Shown: in pieces, positions 26,456 through 35,551 of the stretch
Numbering within the stretch: the stretch's first letter is position 1
Layout of the letters: each line of letters opens with the position of its first letter
NCBI GenBank assembly: GCA_013215505.1
Contig: JABSQZ010000005.1
Span: forward strand, 1-62,231
Origin: Oceanospirillaceae bacterium
Lineage (GTDB): Bacteria; Pseudomonadota; Gammaproteobacteria; Pseudomonadales; Balneatricaceae
Direction of reading: 5' to 3'
Length of the DNA: 62,231 nucleotides
Program-made: the position numbers and the translations under genes
Notes under the pieces: model-generated
Database searches by the model: none
What the model was told of the DNA's origin: nothing
Seen by the model: only the letters and a program-made list of their open reading frames with translations

Positions 26456-26989
26456 ATGAAAACTTATAAAACAGAAGATTTGGCGATACTTGGCCAAATT
26501 ACATCGGTTTATGGTGTTAAGGGATGGCTGAAAATCTATTCCCACACAGAGCCAATGGAAAGCATTCTTGGCTATAAGCCCTGGTTAATCCAGCGCAATG
26601 GTCAGTGGGTGCCTATTAATGTTGAAGTTTCACGAAAACACGGAAAAGGTCTGGTCGCTAAACTGGAAAAAGTAAATGATCGTGATGTCGCTCGTCAGTA
26701 CTGTGGTGCCGAGATAGCGGTAGAGCGCTCTTTATTTCCTGACCTTGAAGTCGGGGAATATTACTGGAGCCAGTTGGAGCAATTAACTGTTTACACTTTA
26801 GCCGATGAAAATTTGGGTAAAGTGAGCCATCTGATCGAAACTGGATCGAACGATGTTCTTGTAGTTAAAGGTGATAGCAATAGCATCGATAACCGCGAGC
26901 GTATGATTCCTTACCTGCCCGATCAAGTGGTGAAAGAAATTAACTTAGAAACAGGTACTATGCGGGTCGATTGGGACCCAGAGTTTTAG
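26456..26989 (+). CDS. rimM: Ribosome maturation factor RimM
   Basis: Helps mature the 30S head and binds S19. The 177-residue protein has an N-terminal RimM barrel (LGQITSVYGVKGWLKIYSHTEP) and a C-terminal PRC barrel (from about 100: YYWSQLEQLTV...GKVSHLIETGSNDVLVV). Length is normal. It sits in the conserved position between rpsP and trmD. Confidence 0.97.
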   Translation: MKTYKTEDLAILGQITSVYGVKGWLKIYSHTEPMESILGYKPWLIQRNGQWVPINVEVSRKHGKGLVAKLEKVNDRDVARQYCGAEIAVERSLFPDLEVGEYYWSQLEQLTVYTLADENLGKVSHLIETGSNDVLVVKGDSNSIDNRERMIPYLPDQVVKEINLETGTMRVDWDPEF

Positions 26990-26992
26990 ATT

Positions 26993-27742
26993 GTGTGGTT
27001 TGCTGTGGTATCGCTGTTCCCTGAGATGCTCGAAGCGGTTACTCGTTTCGGCGTAACAGGTAGGGCAATAAAACGTGAATTAGTACAAGTCGAATGTTGG
27101 AATCCTCGAGATTTCACTGCAGATAAACATCGCACTGTGGATGATCGCCCCTTCGGAGGTGGTCCCGGAATGTTGATGAAAGTACAACCGTTAAAAGATG
27201 CTATACAAGCGGCAAAAAGCGCGGCCCCAGGGGAAGTGAAAGTAGTTTATCTCTCTCCTCAAGGTCGTCAGCTAAATCATCAATTAGTAAAAGAGCTGGG
27301 GTCGATGCAAAACTTGATCTTAGTCGCAGGGCGCTACGAAGGTATAGATGAGCGCCTGATAGAATCGGACATTGATATGGAGATATCCCTTGGGGACTTC
27401 GTATTGAGTGGTGGAGAATTACCTGCCATGACAGTAATTGATGCAGTTTCTCGCCTGGTACCTGGAGTATTGGGGCACGTAGATTCGGCATCTGAGGACT
27501 CCTTCGCTGAAGGGCTCCTGGACTGTCCGCACTACACGCGACCGGAAGTTTTCGAAGACCAGCAAGTACCTGAAGTGTTGTTGTCTGGTGATCATGCAAA
27601 AATCAAACGCTGGCGTTTGAAGCAGCAGTTGGGAAGAACCTATCTAAGGCGACCCGAACTGCTACAGGCATTAGATTTGAACCCGGAACAACAGCAGTTA
27701 TTAGAAGAATATATCTGTGAGACTGAAAAGTCTGACAGTTAA
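26993..27742 (+). CDS. trmD: tRNA (guanine37-N1)-methyltransferase
   Basis: Methylates G37 next to the anticodon, preventing +1 frameshifts. It is a trefoil-knot SPOUT enzyme of 249 residues: SLFPEM near the start, [11 protein letters not shown], the SAM loop YEGIDERL and [11 protein letters not shown]. The start is GTG at 26993, three bases after the rimM stop; [12 protein letters not shown] matches the family from the first residue. Coupled translation with rimM is likely. Confidence 0.97.
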   Translation: MWFAVVSLFPEMLEAVTRFGVTGRAIKRELVQVECWNPRDFTADKHRTVDDRPFGGGPGMLMKVQPLKDAIQAAKSAAPGEVKVVYLSPQGRQLNHQLVKELGSMQNLILVAGRYEGIDERLIESDIDMEISLGDFVLSGGELPAMTVIDAVSRLVPGVLGHVDSASEDSFAEGLLDCPHYTRPEVFEDQQVPEVLLSGDHAKIKRWRLKQQLGRTYLRRPELLQALDLNPEQQQLLEEYICETEKSDS

Positions 27743-27757
27743 CATTAGGAGCTACGC

Positions 27758-28114
27758 ATGAGCGGTAAGAACTCTATCATTCAGCAAATTGAAGCTGAGC
27801 AAATGTCAAAAGAAATCCCTACGTTTAATCCTGGGGATACAGTTATTGTTAAAGTACGCGTTGTTGAGGGAACTCGCAGCCGTCTACAAGCATACGAAGG
27901 CGTAGTAATTGGAATTCGTAACCGCGGTCTGAACTCTGCGTTTACTGTACGTAAAACCTCTCACGGTGTGGGTGTAGAGCGTACTTTTCAAACTTACAGC
28001 AAGATCGTAGAAGAAATTGAAGTAAAGCGTCGCGGTGATGTTCGCCAAGCCAAGCTATACTACTTGCGCGAATTAAGCGGTAAGTCTGCACGTATTAAAG
28101 AGAAGTTAGGTTAA
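27758..28114 (+). CDS. rplS: 50S ribosomal protein L19
   Basis: Large-subunit protein at the 30S-50S interface, 118 residues, with [26 protein letters not shown] and [23 protein letters not shown] ribosome site lies before the ATG. It ends the rpsP operon and is closely followed by a strong intrinsic terminator. Confidence 0.98.
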   Translation: MSGKNSIIQQIEAEQMSKEIPTFNPGDTVIVKVRVVEGTRSRLQAYEGVVIGIRNRGLNSAFTVRKTSHGVGVERTFQTYSKIVEEIEVKRRGDVRQAKLYYLRELSGKSARIKEKLG

Positions 28115-28138
28115 TCCTTAGCGATTAACTGACAATAA

Positions 28139-28164
28139 AGACGACTTAGGTCGTCTTTTTTTTT
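28139..28164 (+). terminator. Rho-independent terminator of the rpsP-rplS operon
   Basis: AGACGAC (28139-28145), loop TTAG and GTCGTCT (28150-28156) make a perfect 7-bp stem followed directly by a run of T to 28164, 25 bases after the rplS stop. Confidence 0.92.
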
Positions 28165-28364
28165 GATTAAATTACGGTGCAGTACTGAATGTGCCTAGTT
28201 CCTGGTGCTGTCAATAGGCCTGGAGTCGGCATATCTGCGCTGGGCCAATTAGTGTTTACTTGGCGTATCTGTATGGTTAGGCTGAAAAAAGGTGCGTAAG
28301 CTTTTAGTATCTGCTATAGCTTATTAGTCGCTGTTAGATTGCCAGAATCAATGGATGGGTTGTA

Positions 28365-29675
28365 ATGTCAAAAAAAGCACTTTTATGGTTGCTGTTGCTG
28401 TTGTTTGCTTGCACAGTCGGTGGTGGCTATTGGCTATATCAATACCAAAGTAAAAGCTTTGTCACTGATCTGATAGAGCAATTCGCCCCCGTGGCGAGAA
28501 TCAATGTTGCCGATATAGAAGTCGATTTAAAAGGCAATATCCTCATCAAAGGTCTTAAAATAGCCCCAATTGGCTATCAGGATGTTGTGCAAATTGAACA
28601 AGTCAATATAGTCAGTGGCAGTGCTTTGGCCCTGCTTAGCGCCGATACTTGGTTCAAAGGCGCGATGCCTAGCAGTTTAAGGCTGCAGTTTTCTAGTTTG
28701 ATTTTCAGTATTGATTCTGACTTTATGCGCACAGATGTGCAGCATGTCAATGCTCCTGTCAGTGAAAAAACCTTGTGGGGGTTAGCTTGTACCGATGAAG
28801 TTAATTTTACTTCAATAGTGACTAACTTGGGGTTGCGAAGAGTACTAGTGGATGTGCAAGTGAATATTGAATCCGTCAATGGTGGGCGGGTATTAAAGAG
28901 CAATATAGCGGTAAGTGCACCGGGACTGGTCAAAGGTTTGTTTGAGTTCGAATTGAATAGCAAGGCGCCACTGAGCTTTTACGAGCGCAGTGTGCTCAGT
29001 AAAACTGAAATTAGCCGGGCACTGCTGAGTATCACTGATGCAGGCTTTAATTTAAAGCGTTTAAAGTATTGTGCCAAAAAGGAGGAAGTCGCGGAAGCGG
29101 ATTACCCGAACTATTTTATGGCCAGTGTGCAGTTAAAAATGATTCAGGAGCAGCAGACTGATAGTCAGGAGTTGGAGAGCAGTGTGTTGGCATTTTTAAA
29201 GCCCAGAGCCAGTGTAGTATTGCGCTTGCAACCTAAAGGCAGGCTGTTGTTATCGCAAGTGCTAGGCAGCGATTTTCAGCTGTTAGCAAGAGATGACTTG
29301 TTATTGAGTGTCAACGCCAAAAAAGCCTCGACCCGTTATTTACCGTTGTTGAACGGGAGGATTATTGAACAGCAAGTCATTGAAGCTGAATCTCCGGTGG
29401 ACGAAGTTGAGGTGTTGGCAAGCCTTAAAGAGCAAGTGTCCAGCAAGAGGGAGATGCAGAAAAGCAGACCTAAATACCAAAGTGTTGAACTCGCCAATTT
29501 AACTGAGTTTAAAGGCCGGCAAATTAGATTGAGAACTTTGCTGGGCAAAGAAATAGATGGGGTGCTGCTGGAAGTGAAAGCTAAAAAAATTATTATGCGT
29601 CGCCGGGTTGAACAAGGGTTAGTAACCTATCCAGTGCTCAAGGAAAATATCGCCAGTATTAAAGTGTTCAGGTGA
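28365..29675 (+). CDS. Membrane-anchored protein of unknown function with Sm-like C-terminus
   Basis: No named family is recognised. The 436-residue protein has one N-terminal membrane helix (about 5-24) and then a long, beta-rich extracytoplasmic-looking region; its opening part (EVDLKGNILIKGLKI) is reminiscent of AsmA/TamB-type strands. The last 60 or so residues (about 372-436, FKGRQIRLRTLLGKEIDGVLLEV and KKIIMRRRVEQG) have the strand pattern of an Sm/LSm-like barrel. A protein at this place between rplS and xerD is, as I recall, conserved in Pseudomonas. Its stop is followed at once by the xerD ATG, so the two are translated together. The domain readings are inference. Confidence 0.6.
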   Translation: MSKKALLWLLLLLFACTVGGGYWLYQYQSKSFVTDLIEQFAPVARINVADIEVDLKGNILIKGLKIAPIGYQDVVQIEQVNIVSGSALALLSADTWFKGAMPSSLRLQFSSLIFSIDSDFMRTDVQHVNAPVSEKTLWGLACTDEVNFTSIVTNLGLRRVLVDVQVNIESVNGGRVLKSNIAVSAPGLVKGLFEFELNSKAPLSFYERSVLSKTEISRALLSITDAGFNLKRLKYCAKKEEVAEADYPNYFMASVQLKMIQEQQTDSQELESSVLAFLKPRASVVLRLQPKGRLLLSQVLGSDFQLLARDDLLLSVNAKKASTRYLPLLNGRIIEQQVIEAESPVDEVEVLASLKEQVSSKREMQKSRPKYQSVELANLTEFKGRQIRLRTLLGKEIDGVLLEVKAKKIIMRRRVEQGLVTYPVLKENIASIKVFR

Positions 29676-30548
29676 ATGTCCAGAGCTGATGAAAGTAACA
29701 GAGCGCAGATAGCGACTGAAGATGCAGGGTTAATTGATAGCTATATAACACATATCGCCAAGACCAGGCAGCTGGTCGAAAATAGTTTGTTGGCGTATCG
29801 CCATGATTTGTCTAAATTTTCGGTTTGGCTGTTGTCGAAGCAGCTAGCATTGCTGCAAGTGGATAGTTTGACGATGCAGCAATATTTTATCTGGCGAACC
29901 ACCGAAGGCTATAATGCCAGTTCCAGCGCCAGGATGTTATCTTGCCTAAAAGGCTTCTTCCGCTATCTGCAATTATTCAACATTGTCAGCGCAGACCCCT
30001 GTTTTAATTTAAAGCCACCTAAAGTACTAGCGGTGAATGCCCCCTCTCTGACAGAGATTGAAGTGGAGGCGATGTTGCAGGCGCCCGACCTGATAACAGC
30101 CATTGGCCTGCGTGACAAAGCCATGCTGGAATGTTTATATGCGAGCGGCTTGAATGTCTCCGAATTGATATCGCTAAAGTTGCAGCAGCTGGATATAGCA
30201 GCAGGAACAGTGCAAGTGTCGGGAAGCAGGCAGCGATTAGTTCCTCTGGGTGAGGAAGCTTGTTACTGGCTGAAAAAATATCTGCAGCAAACTAGAATGC
30301 AGATGCTGTCTTCGGCTGACTCTGATCAGCTTTTTGTCAGTACCCGGGGCACTAAAATGACCCGACAGGCGTTTTGGTATCGGGTAAAGTATTATGCCCT
30401 GAAAGTTTCAGTGACCAGCAAGATATCACCGCAGGGGTTACGCAGGGCTTTTGCCGAGCACTTATTGGCTAATGGGGCCAAGTTGCAGCATGTGCAGCAG
30501 ATGTTAGGGCATACTGATCTGTCAGCTACCCAATCCTATATTCGCTGA
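29676..30548 (+). CDS. xerD: XerD-like tyrosine recombinase lacking key catalytic residues
   Basis: By sequence and neighbours this is XerD, the partner of XerC that resolves chromosome dimers at dif. The N-terminal core-binding domain (about 15-110) is normal. In the catalytic domain the first Arg is Asn160 (SGLNVSEL against SGLRVSEL), the beta-hairpin Lys region GKGNKER is shortened to GSRQR, and the box II His is Gln253 (SPQGLRRAF against SPHxLRHxF). Arg256, His279 and Tyr288 remain. The protein stops two residues after the Tyr, losing the C-terminal helix of about 20 residues that contacts the partner subunit in XerC/XerD. The frame is open for 290 codons, so it may still be expressed. 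It directly follows the upstream gene and precedes dsbC. Confidence 0.8.
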   Translation: MSRADESNRAQIATEDAGLIDSYITHIAKTRQLVENSLLAYRHDLSKFSVWLLSKQLALLQVDSLTMQQYFIWRTTEGYNASSSARMLSCLKGFFRYLQLFNIVSADPCFNLKPPKVLAVNAPSLTEIEVEAMLQAPDLITAIGLRDKAMLECLYASGLNVSELISLKLQQLDIAAGTVQVSGSRQRLVPLGEEACYWLKKYLQQTRMQMLSSADSDQLFVSTRGTKMTRQAFWYRVKYYALKVSVTSKISPQGLRRAFAEHLLANGAKLQHVQQMLGHTDLSATQSYIR

Positions 30549-30645
30549 ACACGGCTGGGGCTTGTGGCATTTCCGCTGAAATTATGGGAACTAAGATCGA
30601 AATTAACCATCAAGATAAATAATTACAAAATTAAATGGAAAACTT

Positions 30646-31413
30646 ATGTCAGATAAAGGTTTAAGCTTCACTGGTCAGTCTCAGCTGTTGAGTAAGTTAT
30701 TGTTAGCGCTTAGTTTAAGCATTAGTTTTTCCACCGCTGCAGTGGCTAGTGTAGAGCAAGAGATTACTGAGAAAATAAAATTAATTAATGAGAACATACA
30801 AATAGAGAGTGTGGTTGTCTCGCCTTGGCCGGGAATGTACGAAGTTACACTGATTTCTGGAGAAGTGATTTTTTCTGACAAAAATGCACAGTACATGGTG
30901 GTTGGTCAAATGTTTCAGTTGAGCCGGGAAAATGGCTTTGTAAATCTATCTGAACAAAAAAATCAACTGAAAGTAAAAGCCGTATTGGCGGCAGTTCCGG
31001 CTTCTGAGCAGATAATATATCCAGCTGCAGGCGCAGAAAAAGCAGTGATCACAGTGTTTACTGATATCGATTGTTACTACTGTCAGAAACTGCATAAGAA
31101 TATCCCCAAGTTACAAGCCAGCGGCGTCACAATCAAGTATATGGCCTTCCCCAGAGCGGGTGTTGGTTCACCCGTCGCTCGGCAAATGGAGTCAATCTGG
31201 TGCTCTGATGATCCTGCAGCTGCACTGACAATAGCAAAATCTAAACGTGAGGTTCCCAAGGTCGAATGTGATAATCCAGTCACCGCGCAATTCCAATTGG
31301 GACACAAGCTGGGCGTCAATGCGACCCCCACCATATTCACTGAGCAGGGAGTGAAAATTGCCGGCTTTGCCTCTGTCGAGAACTTGCTGGCGGATTTGGG
31401 TGTCAAAGAGTAA
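30646..31413 (+). CDS. dsbC: Thiol:disulfide isomerase DsbC
   Basis: Periplasmic V-shaped dimer that repairs wrong disulfides. The protein is 255 residues, with a signal peptide (about 1-35, ending AAVAS), an N-terminal dimer domain and a C-terminal thioredoxin domain. The active site is C143-Y-Y-C146, where E. coli has CGYC. A second, structural Cys pair is Cys186 and Cys208. The cis-proline is in NATPTI. It follows xerD by 97 bases, the order known from Pseudomonas. A GC hairpin CCCGC/GCGGG lies about 25 bases after the stop without a T-run. Confidence 0.93.
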   Translation: MSDKGLSFTGQSQLLSKLLLALSLSISFSTAAVASVEQEITEKIKLINENIQIESVVVSPWPGMYEVTLISGEVIFSDKNAQYMVVGQMFQLSRENGFVNLSEQKNQLKVKAVLAAVPASEQIIYPAAGAEKAVITVFTDIDCYYCQKLHKNIPKLQASGVTIKYMAFPRAGVGSPVARQMESIWCSDDPAAALTIAKSKREVPKVECDNPVTAQFQLGHKLGVNATPTIFTEQGVKIAGFASVENLLADLGVKE

Positions 31414-31814
31414 TTCTTCACTGTGATGCTAAAAGACCCGCTGAATTTTACCCGGCGGGATCGACTAATTTCTCCACACCATTGCCTGCCGCTCTGCTAT
31501 TCTCAGCTTAAACTCGCAAAACTGCCCAGCATGCATGTCAATGGATCTATTGGCTGCCATTAATAAAGCGACAGCATGAAGCTGGCCTATATTTAGGATT
31601 AACAGAGCAGTGCCGCAATATAATTGCCCTTTAGTTGGAATTCTTTGACTAAATAATAAGCTGACAATAGTTTGTCTCTTGCATCTTAGCTATACTATCG
31701 GGCCTGCTATTTCAGGTGATGTGGAATAGTCCAAGATATTGCCGCTAAATGGACGCAATCCTAAAGATCAAGGCAATAGCTAAATTAGTCTAAAGATGAC
31801 AGCGAGGAATTAGT
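31414..31814. other. Intergenic region before hom
   Basis: No gene is seen in these 401 bases. A hairpin CCCGC/GCGGG is at 31437-31459. TTGACT at about 31646 and a -10-like TATACT at 31691 occur but are not at proper spacing to one another, so the hom promoter is not fixed. No threonine-rich leader peptide that would indicate attenuation was found. Confidence 0.45.
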
Positions 31815-33110
31815 TTGAAACCGGTAAAAGTTGGAATATGTGGTTTAGGTACTGTTGGTAGCGGTACGTTCAATGTACTAACACGCAATGCGCATGAGAT
31901 TAGCCGTCGTGTCGGTTGTGACATTGTTATTGAGCAAATTGGCGCCCGTCGCGATAATCCAAACTGCGATACTACAACCACCAACATAACCCGTGATATT
32001 TTCGAAGTCGCAGTCAATCCAGAAGTCGATATTGTCGTTGAGTTAATTGGTGGTTATGAGGTTGCCCTGAAACTAGTATTACTGGCCATTGAAAATGGCA
32101 AGCACGTAGTGACAGCTAATAAAGCATTAATAGCAGTGCACGGTAATGAAATTTTCGCCGCGGCTAAAAAACATAATGTAGTGGTCGCTTTTGAATCGGC
32201 AGTTGCCGGTGGCATTCCTATTATCAAAGCGCTCCGAGAGGGGCTGGCAGCGAACAAAATAAATGGTCTTGCCGGTATCATCAATGGTACGGGTAATTTT
32301 ATCTTATCGGAAATGCAGGAAAAGGGCCGTGATTTCAGCGACGTATTAACTGAAGCTCAGGCGCTCGGCTATGCCGAAGCCGACCCGACCTTTGATGTTG
32401 AGGGAATAGATGCAGCGCATAAATTAACCATAATGGCAGCTATTGCCTACGGCGTGCCGCTGCAATTTGATAAGGCCTATACAGAGGGAATCAGCAATAT
32501 TACTGCTGAAGACGTGAAGTTTGCCTCTGAGCTGGGTTATCGAATTAAGCATTTAGGTATAGCCAGAAGAACCGAACAGGGCATCGAACTGCGAGTACAT
32601 CCAACCATGATTCCCAAGCAAAAGTTACTCGCCAATGTTAACGGGGTAATGAATGCGGTATTGGTAGATGCGGATGCCGTAGGTCAGACTCTGCACTATG
32701 GAGCGGGCGCAGGAGACGAAGCTACTGCCTCAGCAGTGATAGCGGATATCCTGGATATTGCGCGTACTATCGACGTCGACCCAAGCAGTAAAGTTGCGCC
32801 TTTAGGCTTTCAGAGTGAGCAGCTTTCGGACCTGCCGATATTAGCGATGGATCAGACCGAGACGGGTTATTATCTACGCCTTAAAGCGGCTGAAAAACCC
32901 GGAGTGCTGGCTGATGTGACTAAAATCTTAGGTGACTGTGGGATCAATATCGAAGCGATAGTGCAGAAAGAGTCCGATCAGGACTTTGTGCCAGTAATTT
33001 TGTTAACGCAGCGGGTGATTGAGCAGAAGATGAACCAGGCGATCTCTGAAATAGAGGCACTGGACAGCATTTTAGGTGCAGTGACTCGTATTCGTGTAGA
33101 ACACTTATAA
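31815..33110 (+). CDS. hom: Homoserine dehydrogenase
   Basis: NAD(P)H-dependent reduction of aspartate semialdehyde to homoserine, a branch point to threonine and methionine. The 431-residue protein has the Rossmann loop GLGTVGSGT near residue 9, the catalytic region with INGTGNFILSEM and YAEADPTFDVEGIDA, and a C-terminal ACT domain (about 350-431, YYLRLKAAEKPGVLADV) for threonine feedback. The start is TTG with GAGGAA upstream; the family N-terminus KPVKVGICGLGTVG agrees. It is followed 31 bases later by thrC. Confidence 0.97.
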   Translation: MKPVKVGICGLGTVGSGTFNVLTRNAHEISRRVGCDIVIEQIGARRDNPNCDTTTTNITRDIFEVAVNPEVDIVVELIGGYEVALKLVLLAIENGKHVVTANKALIAVHGNEIFAAAKKHNVVVAFESAVAGGIPIIKALREGLAANKINGLAGIINGTGNFILSEMQEKGRDFSDVLTEAQALGYAEADPTFDVEGIDAAHKLTIMAAIAYGVPLQFDKAYTEGISNITAEDVKFASELGYRIKHLGIARRTEQGIELRVHPTMIPKQKLLANVNGVMNAVLVDADAVGQTLHYGAGAGDEATASAVIADILDIARTIDVDPSSKVAPLGFQSEQLSDLPILAMDQTETGYYLRLKAAEKPGVLADVTKILGDCGINIEAIVQKESDQDFVPVILLTQRVIEQKMNQAISEIEALDSILGAVTRIRVEHL

Positions 33111-33141
33111 GCCACAAAGCGTAGGATCGAAATAGGGAAAT

Positions 33142-34533
33142 ATGATGAAATATGTATCAACTCGAGGCCAGGCGCCGGAGTTAAATTTTGAAGAAGTACT
33201 ATTGGCGGGACTGGCCAGTGATGGTGGTCTGTATGTACCTAAACAATTGCCGGTGTTTAGCGCTGCTGAAATCGCCTCATGGGCGGGTTTAAACTATGCA
33301 CAATTGGCTTTTAAAATTATCTCACCTTTTGTTGCCGGCAGTATTTCGGATGCTGATTTAACGGTAATGATTGATGAAACTTATGCGGGTTTCGATCACA
33401 GCGCTGTGGCTCCCTTAAAAGAGTTGGGGACTAATGAGTGGGTGTTGGAATTGTTCCACGGGCCGACTCTGGCGTTCAAAGACTTTGCCCTGCAACTGCT
33501 CGGTAGGTTGATGGATCACATACTGCAAAAGCGCGGTGAAAAGTTGGTCATTTTAGGGGCTACATCCGGGGATACAGGTTCTGCTGCGATAGAGGGCTGT
33601 CGCCACAGTGACTGTGTCGATATCTTTATCATGCACCCGCACAATAAAGTGTCTGAAGTGCAGCGCCGGCAGATGACTTGCATCCTCGCTGACAATGTTC
33701 ACAACATTGCTATCTCGGGAAATTTTGATGATTGCCAGGAGATGGTTAAAGCCAGTTTTGCCGACCAGGATTTTCTACAAGGTCGTAGATTAGGTGCAGT
33801 TAATTCTATTAACTGGGCGCGAATTATGTCGCAAATAGTCTATTACTTCAGTGCTTCGCTGGCACTGGGTGGCCCGCTCAGAGAAGTCTCTTTCTCTGTG
33901 CCCACCGGTAATTTCGGCGATATTTTTGCCGGATACCTGGCTAAGAAAATGGGCTTGCCAATAAAGCAGTTAGTAGTAGCTACCAACCGCAATGATATCT
34001 TACACCGCGCTATTTCCGCCAATGATATGTCCAAGAGTGATTTAAAGCACACCTTGTCACCTTCGATGGACATTATGGTTTCTTCAAATTTTGAGCGCTT
34101 GTTGTTTGACCTCTATGACAGAGACGGTGCGGCAATTGATGAGCTGTTGACGCGCTTCAAGAGCCAGGGTGTATCTCTGGGGGCGCAGCAAACTGAAAAA
34201 ATGCAGGCCATTTTTGACAGTGCCAGCGTCAGCGATCAACAGACCTGTGAGACAATCTCGCAAGTGCATGCGCAAACGGGTTATCTGCTGGACCCTCATA
34301 CCGCCATCGGGGTGTGGGCGGGGCGTCAGTTAAATGCCGATCAGGCAGTGCCAATGATAACCTTGGCCACGGCGCATCCGGTTAAATTCCCGGAAGCCAT
34401 TGTCGAAGCGGGATTAGAGCCGCCAAAGCTTCCCGAGCACTTGGCTGATCTATTTGAGCGCGAGGAGCAGTTTCAAGTGTTGGATAATGATTTGTCTAAA
34501 GTACAGCAATTTGTGATGGATAAATTGTCTTAA
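33142..34533 (+). CDS. thrC: Threonine synthase
   Basis: PLP enzyme that turns O-phosphohomoserine into threonine. The 463-residue protein starts YVSTRGQAPELNFEEVLLAGLASDGGLYVP in family manner (quoted in parts: STRGQAP, GLASDGGLYVP). The PLP lysine is in HGPTLAFKDFALQ, and GATSGDTGSAA binds phosphate. Two ATGs are adjacent (33142 and 33145); either may be used. It forms an operon with hom and ends at a strong terminator. Confidence 0.97.
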   Translation: MMKYVSTRGQAPELNFEEVLLAGLASDGGLYVPKQLPVFSAAEIASWAGLNYAQLAFKIISPFVAGSISDADLTVMIDETYAGFDHSAVAPLKELGTNEWVLELFHGPTLAFKDFALQLLGRLMDHILQKRGEKLVILGATSGDTGSAAIEGCRHSDCVDIFIMHPHNKVSEVQRRQMTCILADNVHNIAISGNFDDCQEMVKASFADQDFLQGRRLGAVNSINWARIMSQIVYYFSASLALGGPLREVSFSVPTGNFGDIFAGYLAKKMGLPIKQLVVATNRNDILHRAISANDMSKSDLKHTLSPSMDIMVSSNFERLLFDLYDRDGAAIDELLTRFKSQGVSLGAQQTEKMQAIFDSASVSDQQTCETISQVHAQTGYLLDPHTAIGVWAGRQLNADQAVPMITLATAHPVKFPEAIVEAGLEPPKLPEHLADLFEREEQFQVLDNDLSKVQQFVMDKLS

Positions 34534-34565
34534 TCCTTGAATACAGTATTTTTTGATTGAACACT

Positions 34566-34592
34566 AAAAAGGCTCGTTTTACGGGCCTTTTT
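34566..34592 (+). terminator. Rho-independent terminator of hom-thrC
   Basis: AAAAAGGCTCG (34566-34576) pairs with CGGGCCTTTTT (34582-34592) as an 11-bp stem with one T-G wobble and loop TTTTA, 33 bases after the thrC stop. The 3' arm ends in five Ts. Confidence 0.88.
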
Positions 34593-34687
34593 AGGTTAGT
34601 CGAAGTGCTGGTGCAGGGCTTAAATTCGGCTGGCCCGGCTGTGAATACTTAACATTGGCGAGCATTCAGCTGTATGGGTTTTTTTAG

Positions 34688-35483
34688 CTATTCGCGAAAA
34701 TTTTCTGGTTTATTGTCAGTCCGGATAACTTGCTAATTATATTGGTGGTTGTCTCGGCTTTTTTGATTGCTCGGAAATCTCTCAGGGGACTGCGACTGCT
34801 CATTGTCAGCTCAGTGTGTGTTGTCAGGATTTTATTTTCCCCGGTGGCAGATATACTCTTGCGGCCACTGCAGAAGCGCTTCCTTGCCCCGCAGCAATTA
34901 CCGCAAAAATATTGAGGGAATTATAGTGTTGGGGGGCTGAGCGCGGGACTTAGGTATTGAGTGGCAAATGGCACAATTCAATCAGGCAGCGGAGCGAATG
35001 ATGGCGATTCCGCTGCTGGCGAAAAAGTATCCTCGAGCTAAAATTGTATTTACCGGCGGCAGCTGATCACTTTAACACCCTCAGGATGTGCCGAGCAGTG
35101 CAACTTGTCGATGGTTCAGTGATCAGGGTGTTGCCGATCGGGTGCTGTGGGAAAAAAAGTCCCGCAATACTTATGAAAATGCTACTTTAACTGAGCAGCT
35201 GTTAGGGGGGTCGCTAAAGGGCGATGGCTGTTAGTGACTTCAGCGTTCCATATGCCCAGATCGATGGGGATATTTCGATTGCGCGGTTAGAATGTGATTG
35301 CCTATCCGGTTGATTACTACTCAAAACCGCCAATGGATTGCACCTGGATGCAAAATATTGGATGCAGGCCAGAGATTTAAATTTTCCTTAAAAGAGTGGA
35401 TCGGACTGTTTGTCTATTACTACAGCGGGAAGACAGATGCGTTGTTCCCAGGTCCGGATGAACTGGGGACAGTGCCTGAGTGA
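34688..35483 (+). pseudogene. Decayed YdcF/ElyC-type DUF218 gene
   Basis: Pieces in shifting frames follow the order of a DUF218 (SanA/ElyC/YdcF) envelope protein. They are an N-terminal membrane segment (SPDNLLIILVVVSAFLIA) then PVADILLRPLQKRF; after a frameshift, QAAERMMAIPLLAKKYPRAK ending in IVFTGGS and a stop; NTYENATLTEQLL; VTSAFHMPRSMGIFRLRG and a stop; NVIAYPVDYYSK; and a tail EWIGLFVYYYSGKTDALFPG. These match the conserved motifs GGS, SxNTxEN, TSxxHMxR and AYPVDY. No start codon precedes the first piece in frame. At least four breaks show it is dead. ElyC-type proteins act in envelope or lipid-carrier metabolism. Confidence 0.85.
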
Positions 35484-35551
35484 CATCGCCAAAATTATCA
35501 ATAAACAAAGTGCAGATCACTGCCTTTGTCAGAGCATGAAGGTTTATCAGC

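Noticed and set aside
31414-31814. Threonine attenuator before hom
   Set aside because: No short frame rich in Thr or Ile codons followed by a terminator hairpin was found.
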